Of a DNA stretch of 64,000 nt, positions 16,649 to 24,034 are shown in pieces. The notes below the pieces were generated by a model. It had not been told where the DNA came from and ran no database searches. It saw only the letters and a list, made by a program, of their open reading frames with translations. The stretch is taken from positions 1,302,001 to 1,366,000 of the forward strand of contig NZ_FNLC01000001.1 of NCBI RefSeq assembly GCF_900104065.1, read 5' to 3'. Position numbers and translations under genes: made by a program. The DNA comes from Natronobacterium texcoconense. GTDB lineage: Archaea; Halobacteriota; Halobacteria; Halobacteriales; Natrialbaceae. Position 1 is the first letter of the stretch. The number at the start of each line of letters is the position of its first letter.

Positions 16649-16910
16649 GTATGTGATTCGGTGAGATTCAAGTCCAGAGTACTCGCTTTGCCCGTCTTCT
16701 GGCTCAAATGTCTCCGACCACTGCAGTTTCGGAATCCATCTACAGCACTGGATCGACGGGTTCAGCCATCCAGCGCCGTCTCATCTGGGTAGCCACGTCT
16801 GCGAGGTGACAGCGACGAGCACAGTCGTCCGTCTATCGAGAATTGCTCTCGCGAAAAGCACCGGGTCTCGGGGGTTCAGGCCCGAGTGTAGCATGAGAGA
16901 CGGTGCCAGG

Positions 16911-16936
16911 TTTCTTTGGTGGGTGCCACCAAAGAA
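16911..16936. repeat. Inverted repeat TTCTTTGGTGG / CCACCAAAGAA
   Basis: Eleven-base perfect arms separated by GTG. The hairpin lies inside a tiny plus-strand frame (ATG at 16893 to TAG at 16968-16970, 25 codons, ending NPEENWPVWIK) that is too short to call as a gene. The structure could be a terminator, an operator or part of a small RNA. Confidence 0.45.
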
Positions 16937-17200
16937 CCCGGAGGAAAATTGGCCAGTGTGGATAAAGTAGCTGTGGAGGGTGTCAAATAACCCCATGTAT
17001 AGAAAATTCTAAGTATGTGTATTGGTGGCAAACAACTCTGGGGCGGTGGCGGATCTCCCTCGAGTTCCACAAACAGCGGGTAACGAACGTCGATAGCTGT
17101 GGCGGCGTCGGTCGGGTAGCACGTCCAGCAGTTACAGCACGGCAACCGCCTCGTATACGAGGTCGGTCCACTCGAGGGATCTAGCCGGCGAGACAACAGA

Positions 17201-17359
17201 TCACGCAACGCTTGCTGGTGTCTCGTCCCGTTCCGAATCAGTAACTAGCGGATAGTCGATCCAGAACTCGGGTCGATCATAGGGAACGACAGGTTGCATC
17301 GGGAGGGCGGGTCCACCGTCCTCGACCGCGAGCATACCGATCGCCTCGAGTCGCTGGAT
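17201..17359 (-). pseudogene. C-terminal fragment of an HVO_A0114-type regulator
   Basis: Read on the minus strand, this stretch gives IQRLEAIGMLAVEDGGPALP, QPVVPYDRPEFWIDYPLV and ETPASVA before a stop. The C-terminus of the intact regulator at 18590-19018 is nearly the same (IQRLEAIGLLEVDEGGPGLP, QPVVPYDRLEFRIDYPLV, GTPASIA). The similarity ends abruptly at 17359, where the first two-thirds of the gene is missing. It is therefore a decayed duplicate, with several substitutions showing it is not recent. Confidence 0.75.
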
Positions 17360-17449
17360 AATGGGTCATGTTCAGCCGGAACGGAGTACCAGCGTCCGAC
17401 TGATTACGAAATTCTATAGAACGCTCGATCCCGGTCACTATCGGGCGCT

Positions 17450-17710
17450 CTATTTCTCGGCGGACTCGAGGTCGCTCGCGTCGAGTTCGCCTGCGAGATA
17501 CTGTTCCCCTTCTATAGTCAGTCGATAGAATCCACGGGATGGTCGCTCGAGCAGCCCGAGTTCGGTGAGCTTTCGGCACCGCTCGCCGACGTAGTTGTTC
17601 GTCTTCCCAATTCCGTCGGCGATCATTTTCGGCGTTCCTCCCCCCTCAGAGTCGAGAAACTCGAGGATCTCGTCGTCTGCCCGCGTCATCCACTCGGCGC
17701 GTTTTCGCAT
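17450..17710 (-). CDS. PhiH1-repressor-like winged-helix protein
   Basis: 86 residues. The pattern MRKRAEWMTRADDEILEFLD, then GGTPKMIADGIGKTNNYVGERCRKLTELGLLERPSRGFYRLT, is that of the haloarchaeal family related to the phiH1 phage repressor, a single winged helix-turn-helix. Such genes mark proviruses, plasmids and islands and usually repress nearby genes. An AT-rich TTTATAA sits about 10 bases upstream of the first ATG, which could mean that the second methionine (MTRADDE) is the real start. The first is kept because it is common in the family. The target is unknown. Confidence 0.8.
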   Translation of the reverse strand: MRKRAEWMTRADDEILEFLDSEGGGTPKMIADGIGKTNNYVGERCRKLTELGLLERPSRGFYRLTIEGEQYLAGELDASDLESAEK

Positions 17711-17939
17711 CTCTTTATAAATGTCGACTACGTTTTATTGAAATTGGTCCAAAGCAACACTGTAGAATTGTTCCCACAGCCTATAGAATTGCTAAGCACA
17801 GATTTATGTAATTAGAAAATAGTTATTCGGTAGCGCGAGTCCTACGTGGGTCTGGCCGATCGTCAGGGCAGGTACGAGAAGACGACCCGGTGTTTGGGGC
17901 ACCGGATCGAGTGGCTCGCGTAACCGCAGTACGCAAGCC

Positions 17940-18476
17940 ATGTCTGAGAACGAATCGCGGGACCTTGAAGGCCCCGACACGGTAGATGCACCGTCGACGA
18001 CGGACCGTACGGAACGATCAACTATCACAGGTGAGAGATCCAGCGACGACGACACCCACGTGACGGGACTGTGTCCGACCGTCGAGAGCTACGTGCTCGC
18101 CGAACGGGACGGCGACGAAGCAACGTGTCTTATCTGCGGTGAGCCACTCGAGCACGTCGTCTACCCTGAAGACAACGGTACCGGCACACTCGAGGTCTAC
18201 GAGACAATTGGGCGACTGGACGGCGACGACAGGCTCGAGCATCTGGTCGACAACGTCACCGACGAGCGTATCCTCCGACTACACTTCGACGGCGCAGCGA
18301 CGCCGTTCTACGCGGACTACCGCCAGACCGACGACGGCCTCGAGTACGTCGACGAGGGAAACACTCGAGACACTACGTCGGTCGTGGCAATCGGCTACAG
18401 AATGGCGACGGCTACGTTTCACGAGTTCGTGCCGCTCGAGAAGAGTCTGTTCGTCGAGGAAGGAACCGACGGTTGA
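17940..18476 (+). CDS. Hypothetical haloarchaeal protein with one CxxC
   Basis: 178 residues. A disordered acidic N-terminus (about 45 residues, rich in Asp, Ser and Thr) is followed by a region with CLICGEPLEHVVY, which could bind a metal or be a half zinc finger. A mixed alpha/beta C-terminus contains LRLHFDGAATPFYADYRQ and IGYRMATATFHEFVPLEKS. I do not recognise the family. The frame is intact and codon use is typical of haloarchaea, so it is likely a real gene. It is convergent with the HVO_A0114-type regulator at 18590-19018. Confidence 0.7.
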   Translation: MSENESRDLEGPDTVDAPSTTDRTERSTITGERSSDDDTHVTGLCPTVESYVLAERDGDEATCLICGEPLEHVVYPEDNGTGTLEVYETIGRLDGDDRLEHLVDNVTDERILRLHFDGAATPFYADYRQTDDGLEYVDEGNTRDTTSVVAIGYRMATATFHEFVPLEKSLFVEEGTDG

Positions 18477-18589
18477 GCAACAACGACAGTCACTGCAGTG
18501 GTAGCCCGTCTTCGACTGTTGCACAGCCGGTTGCCGAATTTCATACACTGGTCTATCGTAACTGCAGGTACCGAAGACCGGACTCGAGA

Positions 18590-19018
18590 TCACGCGATAC
18601 TCGCCGGCGTACCGTCGGATCCCGAATCCTCGACCAGTGGGTAATCGATCCGGAACTCGAGTCGATCGTAAGGAACGACGGGCTGTGTCGGGAGTCCAGG
18701 GCCGCCTTCGTCTACCTCGAGCAGACCGATCGCTTCGAGTCGCTGGATATCCCGTGAAACGTCCCCGACGTCTCGCTCGACGAGATCAGCCGTCTCACTC
18801 ACACTTTCGGGTTCATGTTCGGCAATGGCCTGGACCAGCTCGAGACGAACTGGCGTGAGGTGAGTCGTCAACACGTCGTAGGAGGGAAACGCGACGATCG
18901 CCTCGTCGTCTCGATTCTTGAGGTCGGCTGGCTCGCTGTCCGCCGCGTCGCGAACGCGCTCGAGGGTTTTCTCCCGGACGGAATCGCGGTTTTCGAGGGT
19001 GATGTAGAGCGTTTTCAT
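18590..19018 (-). CDS. HVO_A0114-family putative DNA-binding protein
   Basis: 142 residues beginning MKTLYITLENRDSVREKTLERV. A winged helix-turn-helix is formed by FPSYDVLTTHLTPVRLELVQAIAEHEP, then SVSETADLVERDVGDVSRDIQRLEAIGLLEVDEGG. The family is a haloarchaeal and plasmid-borne regulator group named after HVO_A0114, often found near toxin or mobile genes. Its ligand is unknown. A decayed partial copy of the C-terminus is at 17201-17359. The promoter is probably in the AT-rich DNA after 19018. Confidence 0.82.
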   Translation of the reverse strand: MKTLYITLENRDSVREKTLERVRDAADSEPADLKNRDDEAIVAFPSYDVLTTHLTPVRLELVQAIAEHEPESVSETADLVERDVGDVSRDIQRLEAIGLLEVDEGGPGLPTQPVVPYDRLEFRIDYPLVEDSGSDGTPASIA

Positions 19019-19250
19019 GGTCTCGTGTTCTGTCGAGAGTTATTTGAATAACTGTTCGAAACCGACTCGTAATTCGGTGCCAAAACCGTTCTAACCCGAG
19101 ATTTTCGATATGCAGGACGACACTCACTATGATATTGAAGTGACTAGGAGATATTTCGGAGAATTCAATTTATAGGTCAGGAATATATTTTCCTCGAAAT
19201 CTGCCATATCACACCGCCAATTTTGTGTTCACTAAGCAGAGAGAATATAT

Positions 19251-19937
19251 ATGGCGAAAATATCTACCCGAGTTCCAGACGAGTTACGAGAAAAACTGGA
19301 ACGAGAAGCCGAAAAGAACGATATCTCGATGTCTCACTACATACGCCTGATTTTATACTCACGGCATAATTTACGAGACTCATACGATACCTGCGAGGAA
19401 CCGTCAGATAATTCTCAAAAACTCGCTGAACGGATAGAAGAACTCGAAAAACGAATAAATGATTTAGAGAAGCAATGTAGAAACCAGAATATGGGGATAG
19501 ACGATTATGTAGAAGAGAGCAAAAAGAATCCGGAAGAAACTATTAGATCTCAAGTCCCAGCTAACCTAGTCTCACTTGTTCTTGAGATAGACGATGTTGT
19601 CCAACAAGTTTCTGGAAAAGAAAATTATAATTTAAAAGAATCGAATAATGGGGTGACATATTACCCTGATTTACCAGGTTATTTAGGATATGCATTCATG
19701 ACTGTCCAGCCAAGCCGTGGAGAAAATCACGTAAATATACACTTTGACGGGTCTGCGAAGAAGAGTGTTAATGAAAACCCTATTTCGAACTCTTCTATCC
19801 CATCAGCGCGCAAAATCCCTTCCAATTGGAAATGGAGTGATTCATTCAGACTGACCGTTGAGATCAATAGACAATCTGATATTGACGATAAGGTTAAAAA
19901 AGCAATCGAAAAAACGTTTAACCAACTGGAACAATAG
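19251..19937 (+). CDS. Ribbon-helix-helix protein with coiled coil and unknown C-terminal domain
   Basis: 228 residues. The first 45 (MAKISTRVPDELREKLEREA, then NDISMSHYIRLILYS) form a ribbon-helix-helix DNA-binding domain of the CopG/Arc type. Residues about 58-80 are a short coiled coil (LAERIEELEKRINDLEKQC). The last 140 residues are a soluble domain with GVTYYPDLPGYLGYAFMTVQPS and VNIHFDGSAKKSV, which I do not recognise. The gene and its surroundings are strikingly AT-rich compared with the core genome and rich in Lys and Asn codons, a sign of transfer. It may repress its own promoter or neighbouring island genes. Confidence 0.78.
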   Translation: MAKISTRVPDELREKLEREAEKNDISMSHYIRLILYSRHNLRDSYDTCEEPSDNSQKLAERIEELEKRINDLEKQCRNQNMGIDDYVEESKKNPEETIRSQVPANLVSLVLEIDDVVQQVSGKENYNLKESNNGVTYYPDLPGYLGYAFMTVQPSRGENHVNIHFDGSAKKSVNENPISNSSIPSARKIPSNWKWSDSFRLTVEINRQSDIDDKVKKAIEKTFNQLEQ

Positions 19938-19974
19938 ATTATAATCCAGAAAGTATTGGCTTTAACTCCCAGAT

Positions 19975-20781
19975 TTATTGATTTTCTGTTCTAGCAATTA
20001 GTTCTCGATTGAATGTCTTACCGTCCTCCCCGTAGTGCACTCGTCGGTGGCAGTTCGGACAGAGCGCCACGACGTTGTCGGGGTGATCCGGCCCGCCGTC
20101 GCTCCGGCGGTGGAGGTGGTGCACCTCGAGAAACGGCGCTCCATCCCTCCCAGTGAACGGCGCTGGCTCCCCACACCCCTGGCAGACGCCCTCCGCAGCC
20201 CGGAGCGCGTACTCCCTGACGGCCTCCGAGCGCGAGTAGCGCATCTGGGTCGCCCCCTCGAGTTCGGACTCTGATACCGAGTTGCCTTTCGCTCGGTCGT
20301 ACAGCGTCTCGAGGGCCAGCGCCTCGAGGTCGTCCGCCTCAATCGCGACCTCGTCGTCGACGGGCTCGAGTCGGAACCGGATCGCCTCGCGCTCGTTCCC
20401 GTTCGTGTCCCGGAGTCGGTCGGTGAACCAGCTGTCGTACTCGAACTCTCCCACGTAGGTGATACTCCAGGCCTCGTCGTTGCTCTCGAAGAGGTGGAGT
20501 TCGCGGCCGTCCTCGCGGTGGTCGCGGATCGCCCGGTTCCCGCCGGTCATCTCCATGTCACCCTCCTGGCCCTCGCCGGTGTAGATGAACGTGTCACCGC
20601 GGAACTCGTCCCTGTAGCCGTGTTCCTCGCCCGCGTCGCCCGCGAACAGGAACACGTACGGGTGGTCCTTGCAGGGCGCGATTCCGCGGAACTGCGTCCC
20701 ACCGTACTCCTCGTGGAGTGTGATCCGATGGTAGGTCGCGCCCTGCTCGAGGTCGGCGACGGCCGGAATGTCTTCGATCAT
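19975..20781 (-). CDS. HNH endonuclease with SRA-like (ScoMcrA-type) domain
   Basis: 268 residues. Residues about 14-140 resemble the SRA-like module of ScoMcrA-type enzymes (EEYGGTQFRGIAP, FLFAGDAGEEHGYRDEF, YTGEGQEGDMEMTGGNRAIRDH), which reads modified bases. Residues 200-252 form an HNH/zinc nuclease domain (CQGC, LEVHHLHRRSDGG, DNVVALCPNCHRRVH), with catalytic His221/222 and Asn236. Such proteins cut modified DNA, as type IV restriction enzymes do. Unlike its neighbours on both sides, the gene is GC-rich, so it came from a different source or has been ameliorated. It sits beside the AT-rich R-M and ATPase cassette, consistent with a defence island. The modification recognised is unknown. 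Confidence 0.82.
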   Translation of the reverse strand: MIEDIPAVADLEQGATYHRITLHEEYGGTQFRGIAPCKDHPYVFLFAGDAGEEHGYRDEFRGDTFIYTGEGQEGDMEMTGGNRAIRDHREDGRELHLFESNDEAWSITYVGEFEYDSWFTDRLRDTNGNEREAIRFRLEPVDDEVAIEADDLEALALETLYDRAKGNSVSESELEGATQMRYSRSEAVREYALRAAEGVCQGCGEPAPFTGRDGAPFLEVHHLHRRSDGGPDHPDNVVALCPNCHRRVHYGEDGKTFNRELIARTENQ

Positions 20782-20823
20782 CGGGGCTTACAGTGAATTG
20801 GAGAGTCGAGCGAAGAGATAGTT

Positions 20824-21036
20824 GTGGCCGAGTGGAGTGTTGGTAGGTATGTGGATTCGGTCGGTGTGCTCGAGCGGTTAGCCGACGAGTTCGCGTCCGT
20901 TATTCCGGAGGTTGATTCGAGTGTCAAACACGAGCGATGGAAGCCTGGTATTGGGCTGTTCGAAGAGGAAAGACAACTCGAGATGATCCTCGAGGCACTC
21001 GAGGGTTCGTTTCGGGAGACGCTCGAGACGGGATGA
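20824..21036 (+). CDS. Small hypothetical protein
   Basis: Up to 70 residues from a GTG at 20824. The C-terminal part (LADEFASVIPEVDSSVKHERWKPGIGLFEEERQLEMILEALEG) looks like a genuine acidic helical protein, but the first 15 residues are of uncertain frame and the start could be lower. I do not recognise it. It lies just upstream of the SRA-like/HNH gene on the opposite strand and may be a partner or a truncated remnant of a larger protein. Confidence 0.45.
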   Translation: MAEWSVGRYVDSVGVLERLADEFASVIPEVDSSVKHERWKPGIGLFEEERQLEMILEALEGSFRETLETG

Positions 21037-21152
21037 GACGATTTTGTGCCAAGCTTCAGCTAGGTACGGGCTGGTGTGATCTCTGCACGTACTATTTCGT
21101 TACAAAGGATTGAATACATCTCTTTCAATAAATATAATCAAGGTTGATAGCA

Positions 21153-21527
21153 ATGGTTGAGATCAATACTGATGGTATAAAAGAGAATTCCTCAAATGAG
21201 GATTCTTCTGACGAAGACGCCACAAAAGCCGAAGTAGTTGATGAGAATGAAAGTAACTCTCTCCAAAAAATGGATGAAGAAACTGTGTCAGAAATTGTGA
21301 GTTCGGCTGCAGACACATATTTGAAAATCCAGCGAGAAAATAAAGAACATAACAGATCAGTACTAAGAATGGAAATGATATACAATGCGAGTATCCTCGC
21401 GGTTTTATCCTTACTCATCCTTACAATGGTTTTTCTAGCAAATCTTGACCCAATGCTGGGTTTAACATTTATTGCAGGGCTTGCGACTGGTTTCGGAACG
21501 AATACTGCACTAACTTCCCTATCTTAG
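21153..21527 (+). CDS. Small AT-rich membrane protein
   Basis: 124 residues from an ATG at 21153 (MVEINTDGIKENSSNED). The first 45 residues are polar and acidic and look disordered. A helical segment (ETVSEIVSSAADTYLKIQREN) follows, then two closely spaced membrane segments (about residues 75-95 and 100-120) ending TALTSLS. This layout resembles small phage or plasmid membrane proteins, but I recognise no family. The AT content matches the island rather than the chromosome. Confidence 0.65.
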   Translation: MVEINTDGIKENSSNEDSSDEDATKAEVVDENESNSLQKMDEETVSEIVSSAADTYLKIQRENKEHNRSVLRMEMIYNASILAVLSLLILTMVFLANLDPMLGLTFIAGLATGFGTNTALTSLS

Positions 21528-21571
21528 TAGATTAATCAGAACGCAAATAGAGACCACCGTCGAAATTCTCT

Positions 21572-21741
21572 TTAAAATAGTGTCTCGGCGATCTCGTGGC
21601 GCTGCTCGAGCGTGAGATCGGACCGCTGTAGAACCGTCTCGATACGCTCGACGAGCTTGACGACGTCGTGGCAGGCGAAGGCGACGGAGTCGGATCGGTT
21701 CACGTCGCAAAAGTCGGCGGCTTTCTCGATTTGGTCGTATC
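21572..21741 (-). pseudogene. Fragment of a small helical protein gene
   Basis: On the minus strand a stretch reads YDQIEKAADFCDVNRSDSVA, then AFACHDVVKLVERIETVLQRSDLTLEQRHEIAETLF and a stop at 21572-21574. It looks like the end of a real haloarchaeal protein, but an in-frame TAG sits directly upstream of the tyrosine codon and no ATG is available. An internal GTG (VNRSDSVAF) would leave only about 44 residues. I take it as the remnant of a gene that lost its 5' part. Confidence 0.5.
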
Positions 21742-22047
21742 TCTAGGCGTTCCCGTCCCCGGTACGGGTCCGAACGGAGCCTGGAACATCGTCAGTTCGA
21801 GCCATGCTCGTGAACACGACCCCTTATTTCCTAGTTTTTCGGGTGACTCACTCGATCACTCTTTATAAAGGGGTGTCGGAGTGCGTCGTGATCGGCGTCG
21901 ACGTCGAGTCGATCGAACTCGAAATCGGCTCGATATGAACACGGGCGTTCTCGACTCGTGTTCATATTCGGGAAATCGATCTTCGCGACGTGCGAACCCC
22001 ATTTCTCTGAGGAGACATGCGTTGAGGATGCCGTCACCAAGGCTCTG
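21742..22047. other. Intergenic stretch, 306 bp, upstream of the ATPase-cassette end
   Basis: No credible gene is visible. The stretch separates two gene remnants from the end of the minus-strand cassette. It contains an inverted pair (GAACACGAGTCGAGAACG-like words around 21940-21965: TATGAACACGGGCG and CGTGTTCATA) that could form a hairpin and may act as a terminator for the cassette transcript. Confidence 0.35.
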
Positions 22048-22698
22048 TTACAAAGAATATACCGGGTATGTCCAGCGAATGGTGACCAATTCACGGCGAC
22101 TACTGGAGGTATCTCCAGTGGGGTTTGGCGTCGTTTCAGTGAGGATGTAGCAAGGGATCGTCGTCTGTAGTTGAGAGTCTTGGCCCTCGTCAGTGGGTTT
22201 ACTAGTTGGATAGGGAAGCTGTAATTCATGTGCACGACCGATATTAAGAAAGAACTTAGCGTATGTTACACCATTAGCGGTGCCGCTGTGTCGATAAAGG
22301 TTCCCATCAGCTTCGAGTTTCTGTTTGAAGGATTCTATTAGCCGAATGACTTGTGGCGTTGAGACCTCATCGACAAGTTCCGGATCTGTGGTTGGTGAGA
22401 TGCATATGAACTTGACGTGGCAACGAGTGCGGTTGTTGTCAACGGGAGGTGGGTCGTAGCCACCAGGAGCACGAATATCAAACGATGATGTGTCACTGAG
22501 TGCGTCCTTAACAATTTCCTTTACGTCCTCTAATCCTCTCCCATCATCAAGAGTCACAAGGATTGGGAAAAGATCACTTAATGTATCAATTTGATAGCCG
22601 TATTTTAAATACTGAATTGTGAGACCTTCCACATTGGTTTCACCTGCAGTTATTTCAGGAACAGCGTCCTGATAGATAGCGCCAATTTCGTCACTCAT
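22048..22698 (-). CDS. Cassette protein D: 216-aa protein of unknown fold
   Basis: 216 residues beginning MSDEIGAIYQDAVPEIT. A mixed alpha/beta sequence with LFPILVTLDDGRGLEDVKEIV, CHVKFICISPTTDPEL and FFLNIGRAHELQLPYP. No motif is recognised and there is no membrane segment. Its start overlaps the end of the 447-residue gene by 8 bases, so the two are translationally coupled and the product presumably works with the ATPase and helical protein. It is the last gene of the minus-strand run. AT-rich. Confidence 0.8.
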   Translation of the reverse strand: MSDEIGAIYQDAVPEITAGETNVEGLTIQYLKYGYQIDTLSDLFPILVTLDDGRGLEDVKEIVKDALSDTSSFDIRAPGGYDPPPVDNNRTRCHVKFICISPTTDPELVDEVSTPQVIRLIESFKQKLEADGNLYRHSGTANGVTYAKFFLNIGRAHELQLPYPTSKPTDEGQDSQLQTTIPCYILTETTPNPTGDTSSSRRELVTIRWTYPVYSL

Positions 22699-24034
22699 TC
22701 ATCACTACCTTGATATTAACAATATCCATCAATTCTTCTAACGCACCCAACTCGTCTTCGGAAATATCATACATACGCTGTTCTGAAAGCGCATAAAATA
22801 ACCGTTGAGCATCTTCACTAAGATGTTCAAGTATTTCCTCTTCTCTATCAGAAATCCAGGATTCAGCCTGGGTTAGAACCGAATATGATCGAACTATATT
22901 CTCTTCGACTGGCAACTCCTCACCTATGTGCTCAGTGATTTTTTCAGGTAGTGTTTCATCTAAAATACTTGAATAGGTAGATAGAGTCGATTGTTTTGAG
23001 TGCCACCGGTCGCTCAACGTATTCCTCCAGTTATTAACCTGATGGGTAGTTGTCTGTACCGATTGTTGAAGTTGTCCAAGACTTTCTGGTATCTCTTTCT
23101 GCCAGTTCTCAATTGTGTTTGTAAATTCTATGTTTTCACTCTCAAAATCCATAATATCATACAAAGCCTGGACCTCGGCTAACAGGTTCATGTTCTCTGC
23201 GATGTTAGAAACACCCTTAGCAATGTCTTTGAATACGACACGAGGTTGTTTTCGTATTTCCTCGAGTCGATTTTGCAACTCGCTTCTAAGCGTACTTTTT
23301 AATGGGACTATATCTGGTGTAGACTGAACATTTTCGTTAATCTCTTTTATAAGGTCAGAAATTTCAATGTCCTTGTCTGAATGTAATAACGGCTCCCAAG
23401 TATGGACAGCCGTCAGCTCCTTGGGAGCCCACGCATATCTGCTGAGTTGATCAGAGAGTGATGTCAGAGTGGCATGGCGCTCTTCAAGTGTGTCAAGATA
23501 CTTGTTCAGCGATTCCGGACTCGTAACCTCTGTAGGTGCATCACCGATATCATTCCGTAATACTTGCACTACCGGATCAGATAATTCTCTAATTTGATCT
23601 ATAAGTTGATTTGTTTCTTGAAGTGTGCGTTCAGGATGTTGCTCAGCAATAGCCCGTAGTTTCCCCCGTACTTCGCTTTCTTGATCCTCCGTTAGTTCAA
23701 CCCCCAGCTCTGCATAGAGCTCTAAATAACTTTCTTGAATTGATCTAATTAGCGGGTTTTCGTAAGCTTCTTTCAACTCATCTTTCGTATCAAGTACCGT
23801 TGCTGGTGAATCTGTGTCAGTGAGCGATGAAATGATGTGATCCAGAGACGATGCAAACCCTTGCCGCTTTTCTTCTGGTAGATTCGGATACCGGTCTTCA
23901 ATCTCCTCTACTGTCTCTTGATATTTGTCCAACTGAGTTGCTAATCGATCCCATTCAGAATGGGCCGTAGTCAACTTTGAGCCCAGTCTAGTAAATAGTT
24001 CCTCTCGTCGCTCCTCAATCTCTTTCTGGTTCAT
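22691..24034 (-). CDS. Cassette protein C: 447-aa helical/coiled-coil protein
   Basis: 447 residues, almost entirely charged alpha helix: EEIEDRYPNLPEEKRQ, LRAIAEQHPERTLQE, LNKYLDTLEERHATLTSLSD and LGQLQQSVQTTTHQVN are examples with heptad-like spacing. No catalytic motif or membrane segment is visible. The start codon overlaps the stop of the large ATPase gene (ATGA at 24031-24034), a strong hint that the two proteins are made in a fixed ratio and form a complex. It could be a structural arm or an adaptor for the ATPase, by analogy with other ATPase/coiled-coil pairs. That is inference. Confidence 0.82.
   Translation of the reverse strand: MNQKEIEERREELFTRLGSKLTTAHSEWDRLATQLDKYQETVEEIEDRYPNLPEEKRQGFASSLDHIISSLTDTDSPATVLDTKDELKEAYENPLIRSIQESYLELYAELGVELTEDQESEVRGKLRAIAEQHPERTLQETNQLIDQIRELSDPVVQVLRNDIGDAPTEVTSPESLNKYLDTLEERHATLTSLSDQLSRYAWAPKELTAVHTWEPLLHSDKDIEISDLIKEINENVQSTPDIVPLKSTLRSELQNRLEEIRKQPRVVFKDIAKGVSNIAENMNLLAEVQALYDIMDFESENIEFTNTIENWQKEIPESLGQLQQSVQTTTHQVNNWRNTLSDRWHSKQSTLSTYSSILDETLPEKITEHIGEELPVEENIVRSYSVLTQAESWISDREEEILEHLSEDAQRLFYALSEQRMYDISEDELGALEELMDIVNIKVVMNE

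Larger units (their letters stand above)
16616..17200. other. Non-coding stretch, 585 bp, downstream of tRNA-Trp
   Basis: No persuasive gene was found. It contains the hairpin at 16621-16648, a GGGTCTCGG/CCCGAG hairpin near 16863-16885, and a strong 11-bp inverted repeat near 16911-16936 (see separate entry). It looks like the worn left edge of the accessory island that starts after the tRNA. I searched by eye for a copy of the tRNA 3' end that would mark an attachment site and found none in the window. Confidence 0.45.

Noticed and set aside
16866..16884. A T-arm-like TCGGGGGTTCA resembling a second tRNA or an attachment-site copy
   Set aside because: Only 11 bases match the tRNA-Trp T-arm, with no acceptor stem around it. 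It is better explained as a short CTCGGG/CCCGAG hairpin.
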